From contig CALXSR010000019.1 in NCBI GenBank assembly GCA_944391215.1, positions 1-51,343 on the forward strand: 51,343 bases of DNA, in the 5' to 3' direction. Shown here one piece after another: positions 1 to 8,766 of the stretch. Source of the DNA: an uncultured Clostridia bacterium. Lineage in GTDB: Bacteria > Bacillota > Dehalobacteriia > UBA4068 > CALXSR01. Position 1 is the stretch's first letter. Each line of letters begins with the position of its first letter. The translations under genes were made by a program, and so were the position numbers. The notes beneath the pieces were generated by a model. It was given only the letters and a program-made list of their open reading frames with translations. It made no database searches and was not told where the DNA came from.

Positions 1-50
1 CTTCTACCGCTTTATCGGCAAAATTGATTAAATGACACCAATATTTTTAA

Positions 51-464
51 CTATGTGATACCGGATTATCAGTTCCTGATTCCGATATGTTGATTTCCAT
101 ATCAGAGGCGCTTGAAACACCCGTAAACACTTTGCTTGGAGAAACTGTTATTGCATCGGAGGTGGATGACTTAAAAGTGATTTCCGAAAAACTGGAGATT
201 GTAAACTTACAACTTGCCCAAAGGAAAACCGCGAGGCGAAAAACATTTTTTTGGCTACTGATTTCATTGTGTGCGGCCATAGGAATCATTTTTGCGGCTT
301 TCATAGCATGCAATAGTCCTTACTTGAGTTGGAATTATAGCGATCCGGAAACCGCTGTTCTTGGCGTAGCTTTTCACGCGTTTGAATGGCTGTTTGTCAG
401 ATTAGCGCCGATTATCCTGATAGGAGCAATCGTTGGCATTTTCTTGATACGGAAAAAAGCATAA
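51..464 (+). pseudogene. 5'-truncated XRE-family regulator with membrane tail
   Basis: The readable frame opens after a stop at 48-50. It starts inside the last part of a helix-turn-helix domain (GLSVPDSDMLISISEALE), continues through a short linker (NTLLGE), and ends in two hydrophobic segments separated by a loop, then a basic tail (IRKKA). XRE regulators of this type normally begin about 45-60 residues earlier, and the missing helices are not in any frame of bases 1-50. The first in-frame ATG is at 87, with no ribosome binding site. I infer a remnant of a membrane-anchored repressor, common in clostridial accessory DNA. It lies on the opposite strand to the conserved block that follows. 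Confidence 0.6.
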
Positions 465-577
465 AACTGCTTTATTTTTGTGCCGCTCTAAAAATCGATT
501 TAAGTGCTGTTTATGCCAACTGAAAAACACAAAAACCGATTTGAGTACTGTTTCCATTTTTGCAAGCCTACAAACAC

Positions 578-634
578 AAAACCTATGGCAGCGCCATTGG
601 ATTACCAATCCTCGCCTGCCATAGGTTTTTTATT
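578..634. terminator. Bidirectional terminator between converging genes
   Basis: The 13-bp arms AAAACCTATGGCA and TGCCATAGGTTTT flank an interior that holds a smaller hairpin (ATTGG/CCAAT). A T-rich run follows on the plus strand and a weaker one on the minus strand. It separates the truncated regulator from the minus-strand gene ending at 689. Confidence 0.7.
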
Positions 635-688
635 TTGCTTTATGCCTGTTCTTCCTAAATAAGAAAGAACAAAGTTTTTTATTTTACT

Positions 689-934
689 TTATACCGATGT
701 CCCTGTTATCTGAACTGCAAACGGAAAATGTTTGATCACTCGTATCGTATCGCGATAGGTATCTTTGGTCACCCATAATACCAAATCTCCTTTTTGGGCG
801 TCCAAGGTAGTAACCAAAGTCAAATTGTCGTATCCTTCCAACAGTTTATTTAATAAATCAATCTTTTCCGGCGCCACTTGCACAAAAATAGCCTCACCTT
901 GACGTGCTGCAGCCTCAGCCAATTCCTTTAGCAT
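689..934 (-). CDS. DUF4911 domain protein
   Basis: This 81-residue protein matches the small DUF4911 family in pattern: a QVAP-E-IDLLNKLLEGYDNL core, a threonine followed by the KGDLVLWVT strand, and a short C-terminal helix-strand unit. No biochemical function is known to me. Its start codon overlaps the end of trhP by 7 nt (ATGCTAA), so the two are probably translationally coupled as the last genes of the mltG-trmR-trhP unit. The length is close to the whole family domain, so it looks complete. The family name is a recollection from motif pattern, not a database hit. Confidence 0.75.
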   Translation of the reverse strand: MLKELAEAAARQGEAIFVQVAPEKIDLLNKLLEGYDNLTLVTTLDAQKGDLVLWVTKDTYRDTIRVIKHFPFAVQITGTSV

Positions 935-2151
935 GCACCATCCCTCGCTTTTCTGCGAATAATAGAATAAGAAGATAACTTTGGACCGGGAATCCGCACA
1001 ATTTGTTGTGGATGCGGCGCTGCTTCTATCTCATTCCCATCGGCGTCCTTCATTTGCTCTATGACCATCTTATAATCCTGACCATCTGGGCTAATGATTT
1101 CAATTTTATCGCCTAAGCGCAAATGATTTCTTTGGCTAAAATAAATTTCACCATCATGCCAATCCTGTACCAAGCCGGCAAAATCATAACCGCGAATATA
1201 GCCGCCATTTTCATAGTTTTGCCCGCTAGCATCCGGTTTTCCAAAAGCAAAACCGCTCCCATAAGCGCGATGGCTCACTTTTTCCAATTCTTCTAACCAG
1301 CTTTGCCGGATGGTAAAGGATTTGCCTTCACTCAAATAAGCATCGATAGCCTGCCGATAAACGCGGGTAACGCAAGCCACATAATAGGGGCTTTTCATAC
1401 GGCCCTCAATTTTTAAAGAAGCAACACCACTACCTAGCACTTCCGCCAAATAAGGTAACAGGCAAAGATCTTTGCTGTTAAAAAAGTAGGTGCCCCTTTT
1501 ATCCTCTTCTATAGGGAAATATTCCCCTGGTCTTTGCGCCTCTTCCAAACGGTACTGCCAACGGCAAGGATGCGTACAATCTCCTTGGTTTGCCCCGCGT
1601 CCCGTCAAAAAATTACTGATTAAGCAACGCCCGGAATAGGACATACACATCGCCCCATGCACAAAAATTTCCGTTTCCAAAGGCGCATTTTGGCTAATTT
1701 CAGCAATTTCTAGCAAGGAAAGTTCTCTTGCCAAAACAATTCGACTCGCTCCCAAATCGTGCCAAAAACAAGCCGTTTGTAAATTCGTATTATTCGCCTG
1801 GGTACTGATATGAACCGGTACTTGCGGCGTCACCTTACGGGCAATTCGAAAAATGCCCGGATCGGATATTAAAAAAGCGTCCGCCTGCGCTTGGGCCAAG
1901 GACTCTAAATAATGCGGTAAAACAGCAATATCCTCATTATGGGCAAAAATATTAACGGTAATATAAACCTTTTTCTTTCTACTGTGCGCATAATCAATGG
2001 CGGCCTGAATCTGTTCCATGGTAAAATTACCGGCTCCGGCCCGCAAACCGAACCGATCGCCGGCTAAATAAACCGCATCCGCTCCATATTCTATGGCAAA
2101 AGGCAATTTCTCTAAATTCCCAACCGGAGAAAGCAATTCCGGGTTTGGCAT
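928..2151 (-). CDS. trhP: U32-family tRNA hydroxylation protein TrhP
   Basis: This 407-residue protein belongs to the U32 'peptidase' family. The N-terminal barrel begins MPNPELLSPVGNLEKL and carries the GADAVYLAGDRFGLRAGAGNF stretch. The family signature around residues 160-200 is present (VHGAMCMSYSGRC, then SNFLTGR and DCTHPCRW), with the cysteines thought to bind an iron-sulfur cluster. Homologues YegQ/TrhP and B. subtilis YrrN/YrrO hydroxylate U34 of certain tRNAs to 5-hydroxyuridine, using prephenate-derived chemistry. TrmR upstream would then methylate the product. B. subtilis has two adjacent U32 genes here, while this window has one. Despite the family name, protease activity is not expected. 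Confidence 0.85.
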   Translation of the reverse strand: MPNPELLSPVGNLEKLPFAIEYGADAVYLAGDRFGLRAGAGNFTMEQIQAAIDYAHSRKKKVYITVNIFAHNEDIAVLPHYLESLAQAQADAFLISDPGIFRIARKVTPQVPVHISTQANNTNLQTACFWHDLGASRIVLARELSLLEIAEISQNAPLETEIFVHGAMCMSYSGRCLISNFLTGRGANQGDCTHPCRWQYRLEEAQRPGEYFPIEEDKRGTYFFNSKDLCLLPYLAEVLGSGVASLKIEGRMKSPYYVACVTRVYRQAIDAYLSEGKSFTIRQSWLEELEKVSHRAYGSGFAFGKPDASGQNYENGGYIRGYDFAGLVQDWHDGEIYFSQRNHLRLGDKIEIISPDGQDYKMVIEQMKDADGNEIEAAPHPQQIVRIPGPKLSSYSIIRRKARDGAC

Positions 2152-2348
2152 AGTTTATCCTTCTCCTTTTTATTGTAAATCACCACTAGCATGCAAAAAA
2201 CAACGCCAAGTTTGGCATAACTTATTTCTGTTTTATGATTTATTACATGGACAGCTAAAAAACAATGCTAGGTCTAGCCTGATTGATCCCTCTCTTTTTA
2301 TGGCTCATCCCCATGGACAGCCAAAAAACGATACCGGGGCTGCCTAGC
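2152..2348 (-). repeat. Gene-end echo: three diverged repeats between trmR and trhP
   Basis: Three direct, diverged units with a period of about 62-66 nt fill the spacer. Anchors on the plus strand are AAAAAAC at 2195, 2257 and 2323, each followed by a GC-containing block and then (C)TTAT or TTGAT. On the coding strand each unit boundary resembles the GGATAA that ends trmR. The last unit ends in the AAGGAGAAGGATAA that supplies the trhP ribosome binding site. Confidence 0.65.
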
Positions 2349-2963
2349 TTATCCTCCCAGCTTTTCAGCAATCAGTAAACCGTCCCCTAAATGCAGTTTT
2401 TTCACCTGCCAACCAGGTTCTGCTTCCACCGCTGACATAAACTCATACAACCTTTTATAAATTGTACGGTGCCGACGCGGTATTTCCGCCCAGGATTTGC
2501 TCAATAAACCCTTTACGTTCATATTATCAAAGGCAAAAAATCCGCCCGGCTTCACATACGGGGTCAAATAATGCCAAATCTCTAAATATTGTCCAATTGC
2601 GGCGTCTACAAAAATACCGTCGCAAACCCGGGCAAATAAATACAAATCAAAAGGTACCATACCGCAAACAAAATCAATATTACGGAAATTGCCGTAAAAA
2701 GAATACTCTTTGGCTTTGTTTACCCTTTTGATGAGGCGCTCCATGGTAACCACCTTGCCCTGCCAAGGCATCATGGCTTGCGCCCAACAAAAAGTAGAAT
2801 ACCCAAATCCGGTGCCAATTTCCAATAATGTTTGCGTTTGTTTTTGTTGAATCAAATTGCGCAAATAACGCGCGCTATCCTCCTGAATAATCGCAATATG
2901 ATTATCAAGGCTATCCTCAATTAAATTCTCCATAAAAGGAGTTTTTAAAAAGTCCTCTGCCAT
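2349..2963 (-). CDS. trmR: tRNA 5-hydroxyuridine O-methyltransferase TrmR
   Basis: This 204-residue Rossmann-fold SAM methyltransferase is of the YrrM/TrmR type. The SAM-binding loop is TLLEIGTGFGYST near residue 45. Acidic residues follow at MER and at GIFVDAAIGQY, where the family places its metal-binding aspartate, and FFAFDNMNVKG is the next strand. In B. subtilis TrmR converts 5-hydroxyuridine-34 to 5-methoxyuridine in tRNA. The position between mltG and trhP repeats the B. subtilis yrrL-yrrM-yrrN order, which supports this function over a catechol O-methyltransferase. The C-terminus is short (AEKLGG) and is followed by the repeat spacer. Confidence 0.82.
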   Translation of the reverse strand: MAEDFLKTPFMENLIEDSLDNHIAIIQEDSARYLRNLIQQKQTQTLLEIGTGFGYSTFCWAQAMMPWQGKVVTMERLIKRVNKAKEYSFYGNFRNIDFVCGMVPFDLYLFARVCDGIFVDAAIGQYLEIWHYLTPYVKPGGFFAFDNMNVKGLLSKSWAEIPRRHRTIYKRLYEFMSAVEAEPGWQVKKLHLGDGLLIAEKLGG

Positions 2964-2977
2964 AACATTCCTTTTAC

Positions 2978-3994
2978 CTATTTTAAATATTTTTTCACAT
3001 TCGCATTATGCTCCGCCAAGGTTCTACTATACACATGACTATTATCCGCAGGATTTAAAACAAAATAGAAATAATCCGTATCTGCAGGATATAGAGCAGC
3101 TTCTAAAGAGGCTTTTCCAGGAGAAGCAATCGGTCCCGGCGGCAAGCCGCTATTTTGATAGGTATTATAAGGGGACTCAATTTGTAAATCTTTATTGGTT
3201 AACACCGCTTTTGGTTCTCCCAAAAGATATTGAATCGTAGCGCAAGAATCTAATTTCATATTGATATCCAAACGGTTATGAAAAACACTAGACATCAAGG
3301 GCCTGTCCACATCAAGCTGCGCTTCTCTTTCAATAATAGAAGCCAGTGTTACCACATCATAAACACTCATATTGATTTCTTGCGCCCTTTGCCGCCACGC
3401 ATCCGTAAAGGTCTTATCAAATTGCGCCAAAAGCATATCGATAATTTGCGCTTCTGTCCAATCCTTTTCTATAAAATAGGTATTGGGGAATAAAAATCCA
3501 TTTAATCGATCATTGCTGCCCTTTGCTGGTAAATAATCATAAGAAAAATCACCATTTTGGCAATAATCTATAAATTCATCTAAATCAATTTCAAATTGCT
3601 CTTTAATTTTTTCTGCGGTTTGTTTTACCGTTAAACCTTCCGGAATGGTAATTTTTAATTCATTCGTTTGTCCTTTTACCAAAATTTGGGCAATCTTTTC
3701 CAATGTCACCTCACCGGTAAAGGTATAAACGCCTGGTTTTAAATCTTGGGAAATCTTTTGTTGCTTGCTATAATTTTTAAAATCATTTTCTTTATGCGTT
3801 AGCCCTTTTTCATAAAGCGCTTTTGAAATAGCGGCAGAAGAAGCTCCTTGCTTAATTTCCACCGTAACCGGCGCCGTTAAAGCAATTGGCCGATCCTGAT
3901 ATCCGCCAACATTTTTTATCACAAAAAAGCCGATTAAGCAAACCGCCACAATCACCAAAATGGGCATAACCTTGGTTTTTTTCCGCTTTGCCAT
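2978..3994 (-). CDS. mltG: Endolytic murein transglycosylase MltG
   Basis: MltG cleaves nascent peptidoglycan strands at the outer face of the membrane. I chose the start MAKRKKTK (338 residues) because TAGGAGGAAG precedes it; a longer in-frame ATG at 4042 lacks a site. A single membrane segment (residues about 9-27) is followed by a LysM-like region and the YceG core. The core has GFLFPNTYFI, then TLASIIEREAQ with the catalytic glutamate, FHNRLDINMKLDSCATIQY, and SPYNTYQNSGLPPGPIASPG near the end. All landmarks are intact. trmR follows 14 nt downstream and the VanW gene lies just upstream, so one transcript is likely. Confidence 0.93.
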   Translation of the reverse strand: MAKRKKTKVMPILVIVAVCLIGFFVIKNVGGYQDRPIALTAPVTVEIKQGASSAAISKALYEKGLTHKENDFKNYSKQQKISQDLKPGVYTFTGEVTLEKIAQILVKGQTNELKITIPEGLTVKQTAEKIKEQFEIDLDEFIDYCQNGDFSYDYLPAKGSNDRLNGFLFPNTYFIEKDWTEAQIIDMLLAQFDKTFTDAWRQRAQEINMSVYDVVTLASIIEREAQLDVDRPLMSSVFHNRLDINMKLDSCATIQYLLGEPKAVLTNKDLQIESPYNTYQNSGLPPGPIASPGKASLEAALYPADTDYFYFVLNPADNSHVYSRTLAEHNANVKKYLK

Positions 3995-4072
3995 TGTATT
4001 CTTCCTCCTAATATGTAGAAAAAAGTCATTCTTATTATACAATGAAAAAACAGCATAAACAAGCAGGGCTGC

Positions 4073-5443
4073 TTATGGATTATCTTTCTTTTCCGTAATA
4101 TTCGAATTTTGTTTCTTGGCTGCCTTAGGACCCACTTCTATTATGGTTTTATTACCATGATAAATATTGGTAGAGATTCGTTCTTCCTCTATCACTTGAC
4201 CGTTTTCTATCGTTTGCCGAAAAACAGCCACCTCCATCCCATTACTCCCTTTTTGCTTCACCATCCGTTTGCCGGCTGCTAATTTAGGATTAGTAATCGT
4301 TTCTGTAACAGGTGAAATGGTGTGCAACACCTTGTGTACAAAACGATATTCTTTTTCTTCTCTTTTTTGCCCATACAAACTAACCTGTAAAATTCCATTT
4401 TTCACCTTTGTATGGATTAAAATAGGTAATTCTCGGTTATTTAAAAATTTAAAATCTAAAGCACCATAAGAAACAGTGGCATCTAAACCAGGCGGGACAT
4501 AAGTGATCAATAAAGAATGCGCGCTGCGTTCCGTAATATCAAACCCGCCCAATAAAGCAGCATTATATAAGGTAGAGCTAACTTGACAAATACCACCGCC
4601 TAACTGTTCCACAAAATTATCATTCGAAATAACCATAGCATTCCGATATCCTTTTGCCGAACTCCTCGGTCCTACCACCGTATTAAAGGAAAATTCTTCC
4701 CCCGGCTGAACAAGCGTATTGTCAATCGCTTGGGCCGCTAAAGTTAAATTATGGCTGCGATCTTTTTGGGCAACATTAAATTTGGTTTCATAACTAGAAA
4801 TAATTCCGTCTATTTGCCAGCGATCAATATCTTCGCTGCTCGGATAAGTTACAATTTCTTCAATGAGCAAGGGAAATTCCTTTTCTTCCCCGGCAAAAGG
4901 AAAATAGGCTAATTTTTGCAAATTGGCTTCTACATTGAGCCATTGGCCATTGATCGAGTTGCTTTTTTGAATTGCGCCGTTTTCATCCACCCAAATATGC
5001 GCGGGGACCGCTTCCCGGGCGGCCAATGGGGCTAATTGATTGAATAAATCTTTGGCTTTCTTTTCCTCAAAATCAAAAACATAAGAAATTTTACGAGGCT
5101 GTAATCTTTGCTGTATCCGTTCCAGCCACGGGCCGGTCCGCCCATAACGCCAAGCTTCCTGATAGCTTTTTTCCGCATTTAGGCAAATTCCTAATTCGGC
5201 ATAAGATACCGCTTCCTCTTCCCCAAGGCCCGTAAGAACCAACTCTTTTTGATTATAATCAGCCGCTTTTTTACGAATGGCAAATAGAGCCTCCTCTTTC
5301 GACATGCCTCCTATCGCTAGATCCCCTAATATCACTTTAGGAAAAATAAAATCCCCCTTTTGGATTACCTGCTCCGTTGCGATACTGATAACCAAGAAAA
5401 CACCGCATACAAGCAACATAGCAATTTGCCCTTTTTTCTTCAT
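4073..5443 (-). CDS. VanW-family protein (YoaR-like), membrane-anchored
   Basis: This 456-residue protein has an N-terminal signal anchor (MLLVCGVFLVISIA), one or two peptidoglycan-binding PG_binding_4-type regions through about residue 230, and then the VanW domain (EEFSFNTVVGPRSSAKGYRN; GGGICQVSSTLYNAALLGG; ERSAHS). A G5-like C-terminal region and a lysine-rich tail follow. YoaR of B. subtilis has the same order. VanW proteins are named from a vancomycin cluster, but no resistance activity is established, so a role in cell-wall handling is inferred. GAGGTG precedes the start. It sits between mltG and the mobile-element remnant, which entered just upstream. Confidence 0.85.
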   Translation of the reverse strand: MKKKGQIAMLLVCGVFLVISIATEQVIQKGDFIFPKVILGDLAIGGMSKEEALFAIRKKAADYNQKELVLTGLGEEEAVSYAELGICLNAEKSYQEAWRYGRTGPWLERIQQRLQPRKISYVFDFEEKKAKDLFNQLAPLAAREAVPAHIWVDENGAIQKSNSINGQWLNVEANLQKLAYFPFAGEEKEFPLLIEEIVTYPSSEDIDRWQIDGIISSYETKFNVAQKDRSHNLTLAAQAIDNTLVQPGEEFSFNTVVGPRSSAKGYRNAMVISNDNFVEQLGGGICQVSSTLYNAALLGGFDITERSAHSLLITYVPPGLDATVSYGALDFKFLNNRELPILIHTKVKNGILQVSLYGQKREEKEYRFVHKVLHTISPVTETITNPKLAAGKRMVKQKGSNGMEVAVFRQTIENGQVIEEERISTNIYHGNKTIIEVGPKAAKKQNSNITEKKDNP

Positions 5444-5634
5444 AAAAGCACCTCAAAAACAAATGTTATCATAACATATGAGCAAAAAGACAAAAAATAC
5501 GGGAAGAAAATTACTAATTCGCCTTTTTTACTTCCCAAAAGCTATTCTAAAACAAATGGCATGATAACATAGGAAAAACAGAAGTATATAAAAAAATAGT
5601 ATTTAATTTTAAATTGTCAAAAGTGTAAAATATT

Positions 5635-5855
5635 GAAATCTCTTTCTCCCTGTCCGCATAGGCAAGACGGGCATGGTACTGAATATCCGCAAGCACCGCC
5701 TTGTATAAATCCTCATAGAAAATACGGTGGTCTGTGCAGGCTTTGGTGTCGTGGGCGTAAGTGGTACACGCATAAATCCTGTGTCTTTTCCCCGTCCAGT
5801 AGCGTAATCCCAACGCCTTTCCGCAGGTACCGCACCATTTTTCTTTCTCCTGCAT
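5635..5855 (-). pseudogene. Serine recombinase zinc-ribbon fragment
   Basis: The translated segment contains a CGTCGKALG knuckle, an RYWTGKRHRIYACTTY stretch and TKACTDHRIFYEDLY, typical of the zinc-ribbon region in the middle of large serine recombinases of clostridial conjugative elements. The N-terminal catalytic resolvase domain and the coiled-coil C-terminus are absent. Recognisable sequence ends near 5635 after YADREKE, and what follows in frame is unrelated AT-rich DNA. The upstream part is fused in frame to the RepA tail. It cannot be an active recombinase. Confidence 0.75.
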
Positions 5856-6631
5856 GAACTCTACGAGCCGAAAAAGGACAGGCAGTATGCTTTCCCTCGC
5901 AAGCTACTCCTGACCTTTTCGCTCCACCATTTCCCAACTACACTCCCTGAAACGCAGAACAAACTCCTGATACTCGATGTCCCTGCCGACACAGCAGAGC
6001 CTTGCGGTATCGGACGCACGGGTTTCCTTTTCCAGTACAAAGGTAGCATCTGCGCTCCCTGTCAGCCCCGTTGCTCCTGATACCTTGTTGAATACATCGC
6101 TGTCGTTCTGTTTGCGAATATGGTGGACAACGATGACTGCAAGGGAATACCGGTCGGCAAACTCCTTAATCTGGGAAATATCTCCGTAATCACTGGCATA
6201 GGCGTTGTCCTTTGGGTGGTGCGTACTTTCTGCAAGGTGTCAATCACAATGAGCCTGCTCTCTGGGTACTCCTTCAGATAGTCCTCCAACTGCACGATCA
6301 GCCCGTCCGTCAGCTTGCAGCTCTCCACAGCGAAGTGCAGGCGGCTGTCCGCCTCGTCCGTCAATCGGAAAAGCCTGCCCTGCATGTGGAAAAAGGTATC
6401 CTCAAGGCACAGGTACAGCACATCGCCCGCCCGTGCCTCCATCTCCCAGAAGGGCAGCCCCGCCGACACGCATAAGCAGAGTTTCAGCATGAGCCAGCTT
6501 TTACCGATTTTCTGTGAGCCGTAGAACAATATCAATCCCGTGGGGATAAGACCGTCCACCACAAAGCGGGGTTTGTCAAGCGGCTGATAGAGCAGGGTAT
6601 CTGCGGCGTCCACCATGTTCAGCTTTTGCAT
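5856..6631 (-). pseudogene. RepA-like AAA ATPase, frameshifted and nonsense-mutated
   Basis: Translation would begin at the ATG at 6631, preceded by GGAAGGAGG. The protein opens MQKLNMVDAADTLLYQ and has a Walker A motif (FYGSQKIGKSW) and a Walker B-like strand (SRLIVIDTLQKV). Near 6220 the frame shifts: KDNAYASDYGDISQIKEFAD and VVHHIRKQNDSDVFNKVSG continue in another frame. An in-frame TAG follows near 5906 before the sequence runs into the recombinase fragment. RepA-type helicases of this family initiate replication of integrative elements. Just upstream, a 32-codon ORF (6576-6676, own AAGGAGG site) overlaps its start and is probably also a remnant. Confidence 0.78.
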
Positions 6632-6699
6632 GGGTGTCCTCCTTCCGCTTTCGTCTGGTTGTTGCATACTTGTCCATAGGCAATAGACCTCCTTAAAAT

Positions 6700-7700
6700 T
6701 TTTATATCCCCACCATGAGGACGGGGATATGTAGGCACAGCCATTCCATACGGTTCCACAACTTTCCCAAAGCGGCGTTGTCACTGTCTATGCCGTGCAT
6801 GGATTAAGCAATGGGCAGGCGCATACCATCGCCTGCTGTCCGTTACGGCAGGTATCCCTCTGGTGGCTGCTGTGAAGTTGTCAAGGTACAGACGGGCAGA
6901 CTTTCCCTCTACCTTACAGCCCGTGCGGATAGCCGATTTTGGACACTGTGTTCTGATTTTTGAAAAAGAAAAGCACCTGCATATATCCGTTATTTTCTCG
7001 GACAGTTGCAAGTGCTTATCATCAGATAAATCCATATTCAGATGTATATGTTCTCTAACAGAAGTTCACATCAATAAAGTTTGGGCATTTAGTGGCAAAG
7101 ATATTTTTGTATTTCAAACACAAGAAAGAGCTTTTTGCTTGGTGCGCATTCTATCAAGTTATATGATTGGGAAGATAACTACTACGAAATAGATTATACG
7201 GGGAAATTGATTGGTGAATATCTGCAAAGATAATATATTTTATTTTCATAAAAGAAATGTACAGGGCGCTTTTTTGTCCAATATACAAAAACATCTATAG
7301 GGTTTAGGAAATTCCCAACAAGCAAAAATCATCGTAGCTTATTACAGGCAAAAACGAGTAATTTTTTAGGAAAGGGTATAAACACTTGTCTTATGAATTT
7401 TAGCGTCTGTAAAGCCTTTGCTTGTAAGACTTATTGACCTAAATGCGGAACTTAATGGCGTAAACAAGGCAGTCCTAAATTGCCTTGGTGGGTATGGCCA
7501 ACACCGCCATATGCTTGTATGATATGCATCATCTTAATTTGTGGTGTTAAAATGGTACCAAATTCTACAAAACCTACTTATACAGAGATAGAAAGCGATA
7601 AACAGAAATATACGGGAAGGCTTTGCTTTAAACCTCTTTTAAGCTTTTTCAATAAATACTTACAAAGGTTTACAAGTTTGTTTTCGTCTATAAAATCAAT
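6700..7700. other. Accessory remnant without intact genes
   Basis: This stretch upstream of the RepA remnant has no ORF I recognise. It holds an 8-bp inverted repeat (ATATCCCC at 6703, GGGGATAT at 6722) and an open frame (6781-7035, minus) without a clear start. Near 7152-7233 on the plus strand there is a short peptide end (KLYDWEDNYYEIDYTG...) that closes with a stop but has no beginning. I infer degraded element DNA. Confidence 0.45.
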
Positions 7701-7732
7701 AAAAAAGAGCTATCCTAAAATAGCTCTTTTTT
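7701..7732. terminator. Bidirectional terminator downstream of DUF1292 gene
   Basis: AAAAAAGAGCTAT and AATAGCTCTTTTTT form a strong stem with a short loop and a T-run on both strands. It would end transcription of the ruvX-DUF1292 unit before the mobile remnant. Confidence 0.85.
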
Positions 7733-7820
7733 CGTAATATCATTTTTCTTTTCCATTATTGGAAAGCAGCCGGCCTCTTTTCCCAAAGGCCAATTTCTTT
7801 GTGTCCGAATTCCTGCTTTC

Positions 7821-8090
7821 TTATTCTTCCTCTTCTGCCACCATGGCTTCATAAAAAGCGGCAACTTTTTCCCATTCTTCGTCGCTTTCGATATCACAGA
7901 AAACGTCTTCCCCGTCTTTTTCATCTTTTTCCATTTTCATAATCACGGCTTCGTCTTCTTCATAGTCATCGCCCAATGGTAATAAAATGGCATAACGGTT
8001 ATCTTCGATTTCCATAATTTCTAAAATTTCAAATTCATGTTCTTTCCCATCATCATCAACTAAAATCAAGGATTCAAATTCTTCATTCAT
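7821..8090 (-). CDS. DUF1292 family acidic protein (YrzB-like)
   Basis: This 89-residue, very acidic protein contains the DUF1292 pattern: ESLILVDDDGKEHEFEIL, a strand with NRYAILLPLGDDYEEDEAVIMK, then a C-terminal SDEEWEKVAAFYEAM helix. The family sits beside ruvX in many Bacillota (yrzB in B. subtilis), and its function is unknown. AGAGGTG precedes the ATG. It is complete, and it is the last conserved gene before the integrated remnant. The next member of the ancestral cluster, VanW/mltG, resumes 2.4 kb further on. Confidence 0.88.
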   Translation of the reverse strand: MNEEFESLILVDDDGKEHEFEILEIMEIEDNRYAILLPLGDDYEEDEAVIMKMEKDEKDGEDVFCDIESDEEWEKVAAFYEAMVAEEEE

Positions 8091-8140
8091 TTCTTACACC
8101 TCTTTTTTTACGGCTAGTGTCATTTTATCCCATCAGCCTT

Positions 8141-8226
8141 AACTTGTCAATTTATTCTTATCTTTTCTTTATTCTACCATTCCTAGCAATCCCCAAAAGA
8201 TCGATAACTCAACTTGTCAACCATCC
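8141..8226 (-). repeat. Possible gene-end echo after ruvX
   Basis: The 10-mer AACTTGTCAA occurs at 8141 and 8211. Between the two lies a diverged copy of the ruvX 3' end: TTATTCTACCATTCC at 8169 against TTATTTTTTTGCCATTC at 8227. In translation the copy reads IFWGLLGMVE-stop, compared with the ruvX end LQGYLDRMAKK-stop. Similarity is moderate. Confidence 0.45.
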
Positions 8227-8643
8227 TTATTTTTTTGCCATTCTATCCAAATATCCCTGTAAAATAATTACCGCCGCCATTTTATCAATCAGTCCTTTGC
8301 GCTTTTTGCGTGAAACATCCCCTTCTAATAAAACCCGCTGCGCCGCTACGGTAGAAAGTCTTTCATCATAATAATCCAAAGGCAAACCGGTTTCTTTTTG
8401 CAAAGCCTCGGCAAATTCCTTACTCATTACAACCGAAGGCCCCTGGCTACCATTCATATTTAATGGCAATCCCGCCACTATTTGCTCAATTTCATATTCG
8501 GCAATTACTTTTTGCACCGCTTGCAAATCACGAGCCATGTCGCGCCTTTGCCAGGTCATAACACCTTGTGCCGTCCAACCAAAAGGGTCGCTCACTGCAA
8601 TGCCAATAGTCTTGCTGCCGATATCTAAACCTAAAATACGCAT
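8227..8643 (-). CDS. ruvX: Holliday junction resolvase-like YqgF/RuvX
   Basis: This 138-residue RNase H-fold protein starts MRILGLDIGSKTIGIAVSDP, with the first catalytic aspartate in GLDIGSK. It continues with IVAGLPLNMNGSQGPS, and has YDERLST and a C-terminal DKMAAVIILQGYLD with the last acidic residue. I chose the start at 8643 over a longer frame because AAGGAG lies 6 nt upstream. The family is linked to 16S rRNA maturation in E. coli and to Holliday junction cleavage in vitro. The site is the usual ireB-ruvX-DUF1292 arrangement, split here by the aldo/keto reductase. Confidence 0.92.
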   Translation of the reverse strand: MRILGLDIGSKTIGIAVSDPFGWTAQGVMTWQRRDMARDLQAVQKVIAEYEIEQIVAGLPLNMNGSQGPSVVMSKEFAEALQKETGLPLDYYDERLSTVAAQRVLLEGDVSRKKRKGLIDKMAAVIILQGYLDRMAKK

Positions 8644-8766
8644 AAAAAACTCCTTACACAATTCGTATGTAAAAATAAGGGGAACCACCGCAAAAGCTTT
8701 CCTGAACGCTTACTCAATTCGCATATAGAAATTAGAGCAAAACTTCACAAAAACCTCCATAAACGC
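8644..8766 (-). repeat. Gene-end echo: two tandem copies of the reductase 3' end
   Basis: The last 28 nt of the aldo/keto reductase gene (plus-strand 8767-8794) recur without a mismatch at 8654-8681. A diverged copy lies between them at 8710, with spacings of 57 and 56 nt. All three keep a TAA stop: RIV-stop, RIE-stop, RIV-stop. The copy nearest ruvX runs into its ribosome binding site (TAAGGAG). This is the clearest example in the window. Confidence 0.9.

Larger units (their letters stand above)
5460..7700 (-). mobile_element. Decayed integrative-element remnant splitting the DUF1292-VanW junction
   Basis: No intact gene lies between the VanW start and the DUF1292 gene, although both belong to a conserved block. 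The segment holds, on the minus strand, a frameshifted RepA-type ATPase whose tail runs in frame into a fragment of a large serine recombinase. Bases about 5640-6950 are visibly richer in G+C than both flanks. Bases 6950-7700 are AT-rich and contain only short remnants. I found no clear terminal repeats. The fragments fit leftovers of an integrative conjugative element after internal deletions. Confidence 0.75.

Noticed and set aside
2152..2348. BIME/REP-like mobile palindromes between trmR and trhP
   Set aside because: The units are direct repeats without strong palindromes, not found elsewhere in the window, and fit the local gene-end pattern better.
4073..5443. Vancomycin resistance determinant
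   Set aside because: VanW-family proteins are widespread in Bacillota without a van cluster, and no vanA/B/X-type genes are here.
5977..6524. Several plus-strand open frames opposite the RepA remnant
   Set aside because: They are shadows of the GC-rich minus-strand gene; no ribosome binding sites and no recognisable domains.
7480..7737. 85-residue plus-strand ORF near the end of the mobile remnant
   Set aside because: It runs through the terminator at 7701-7732 and shows no family features or ribosome binding site.
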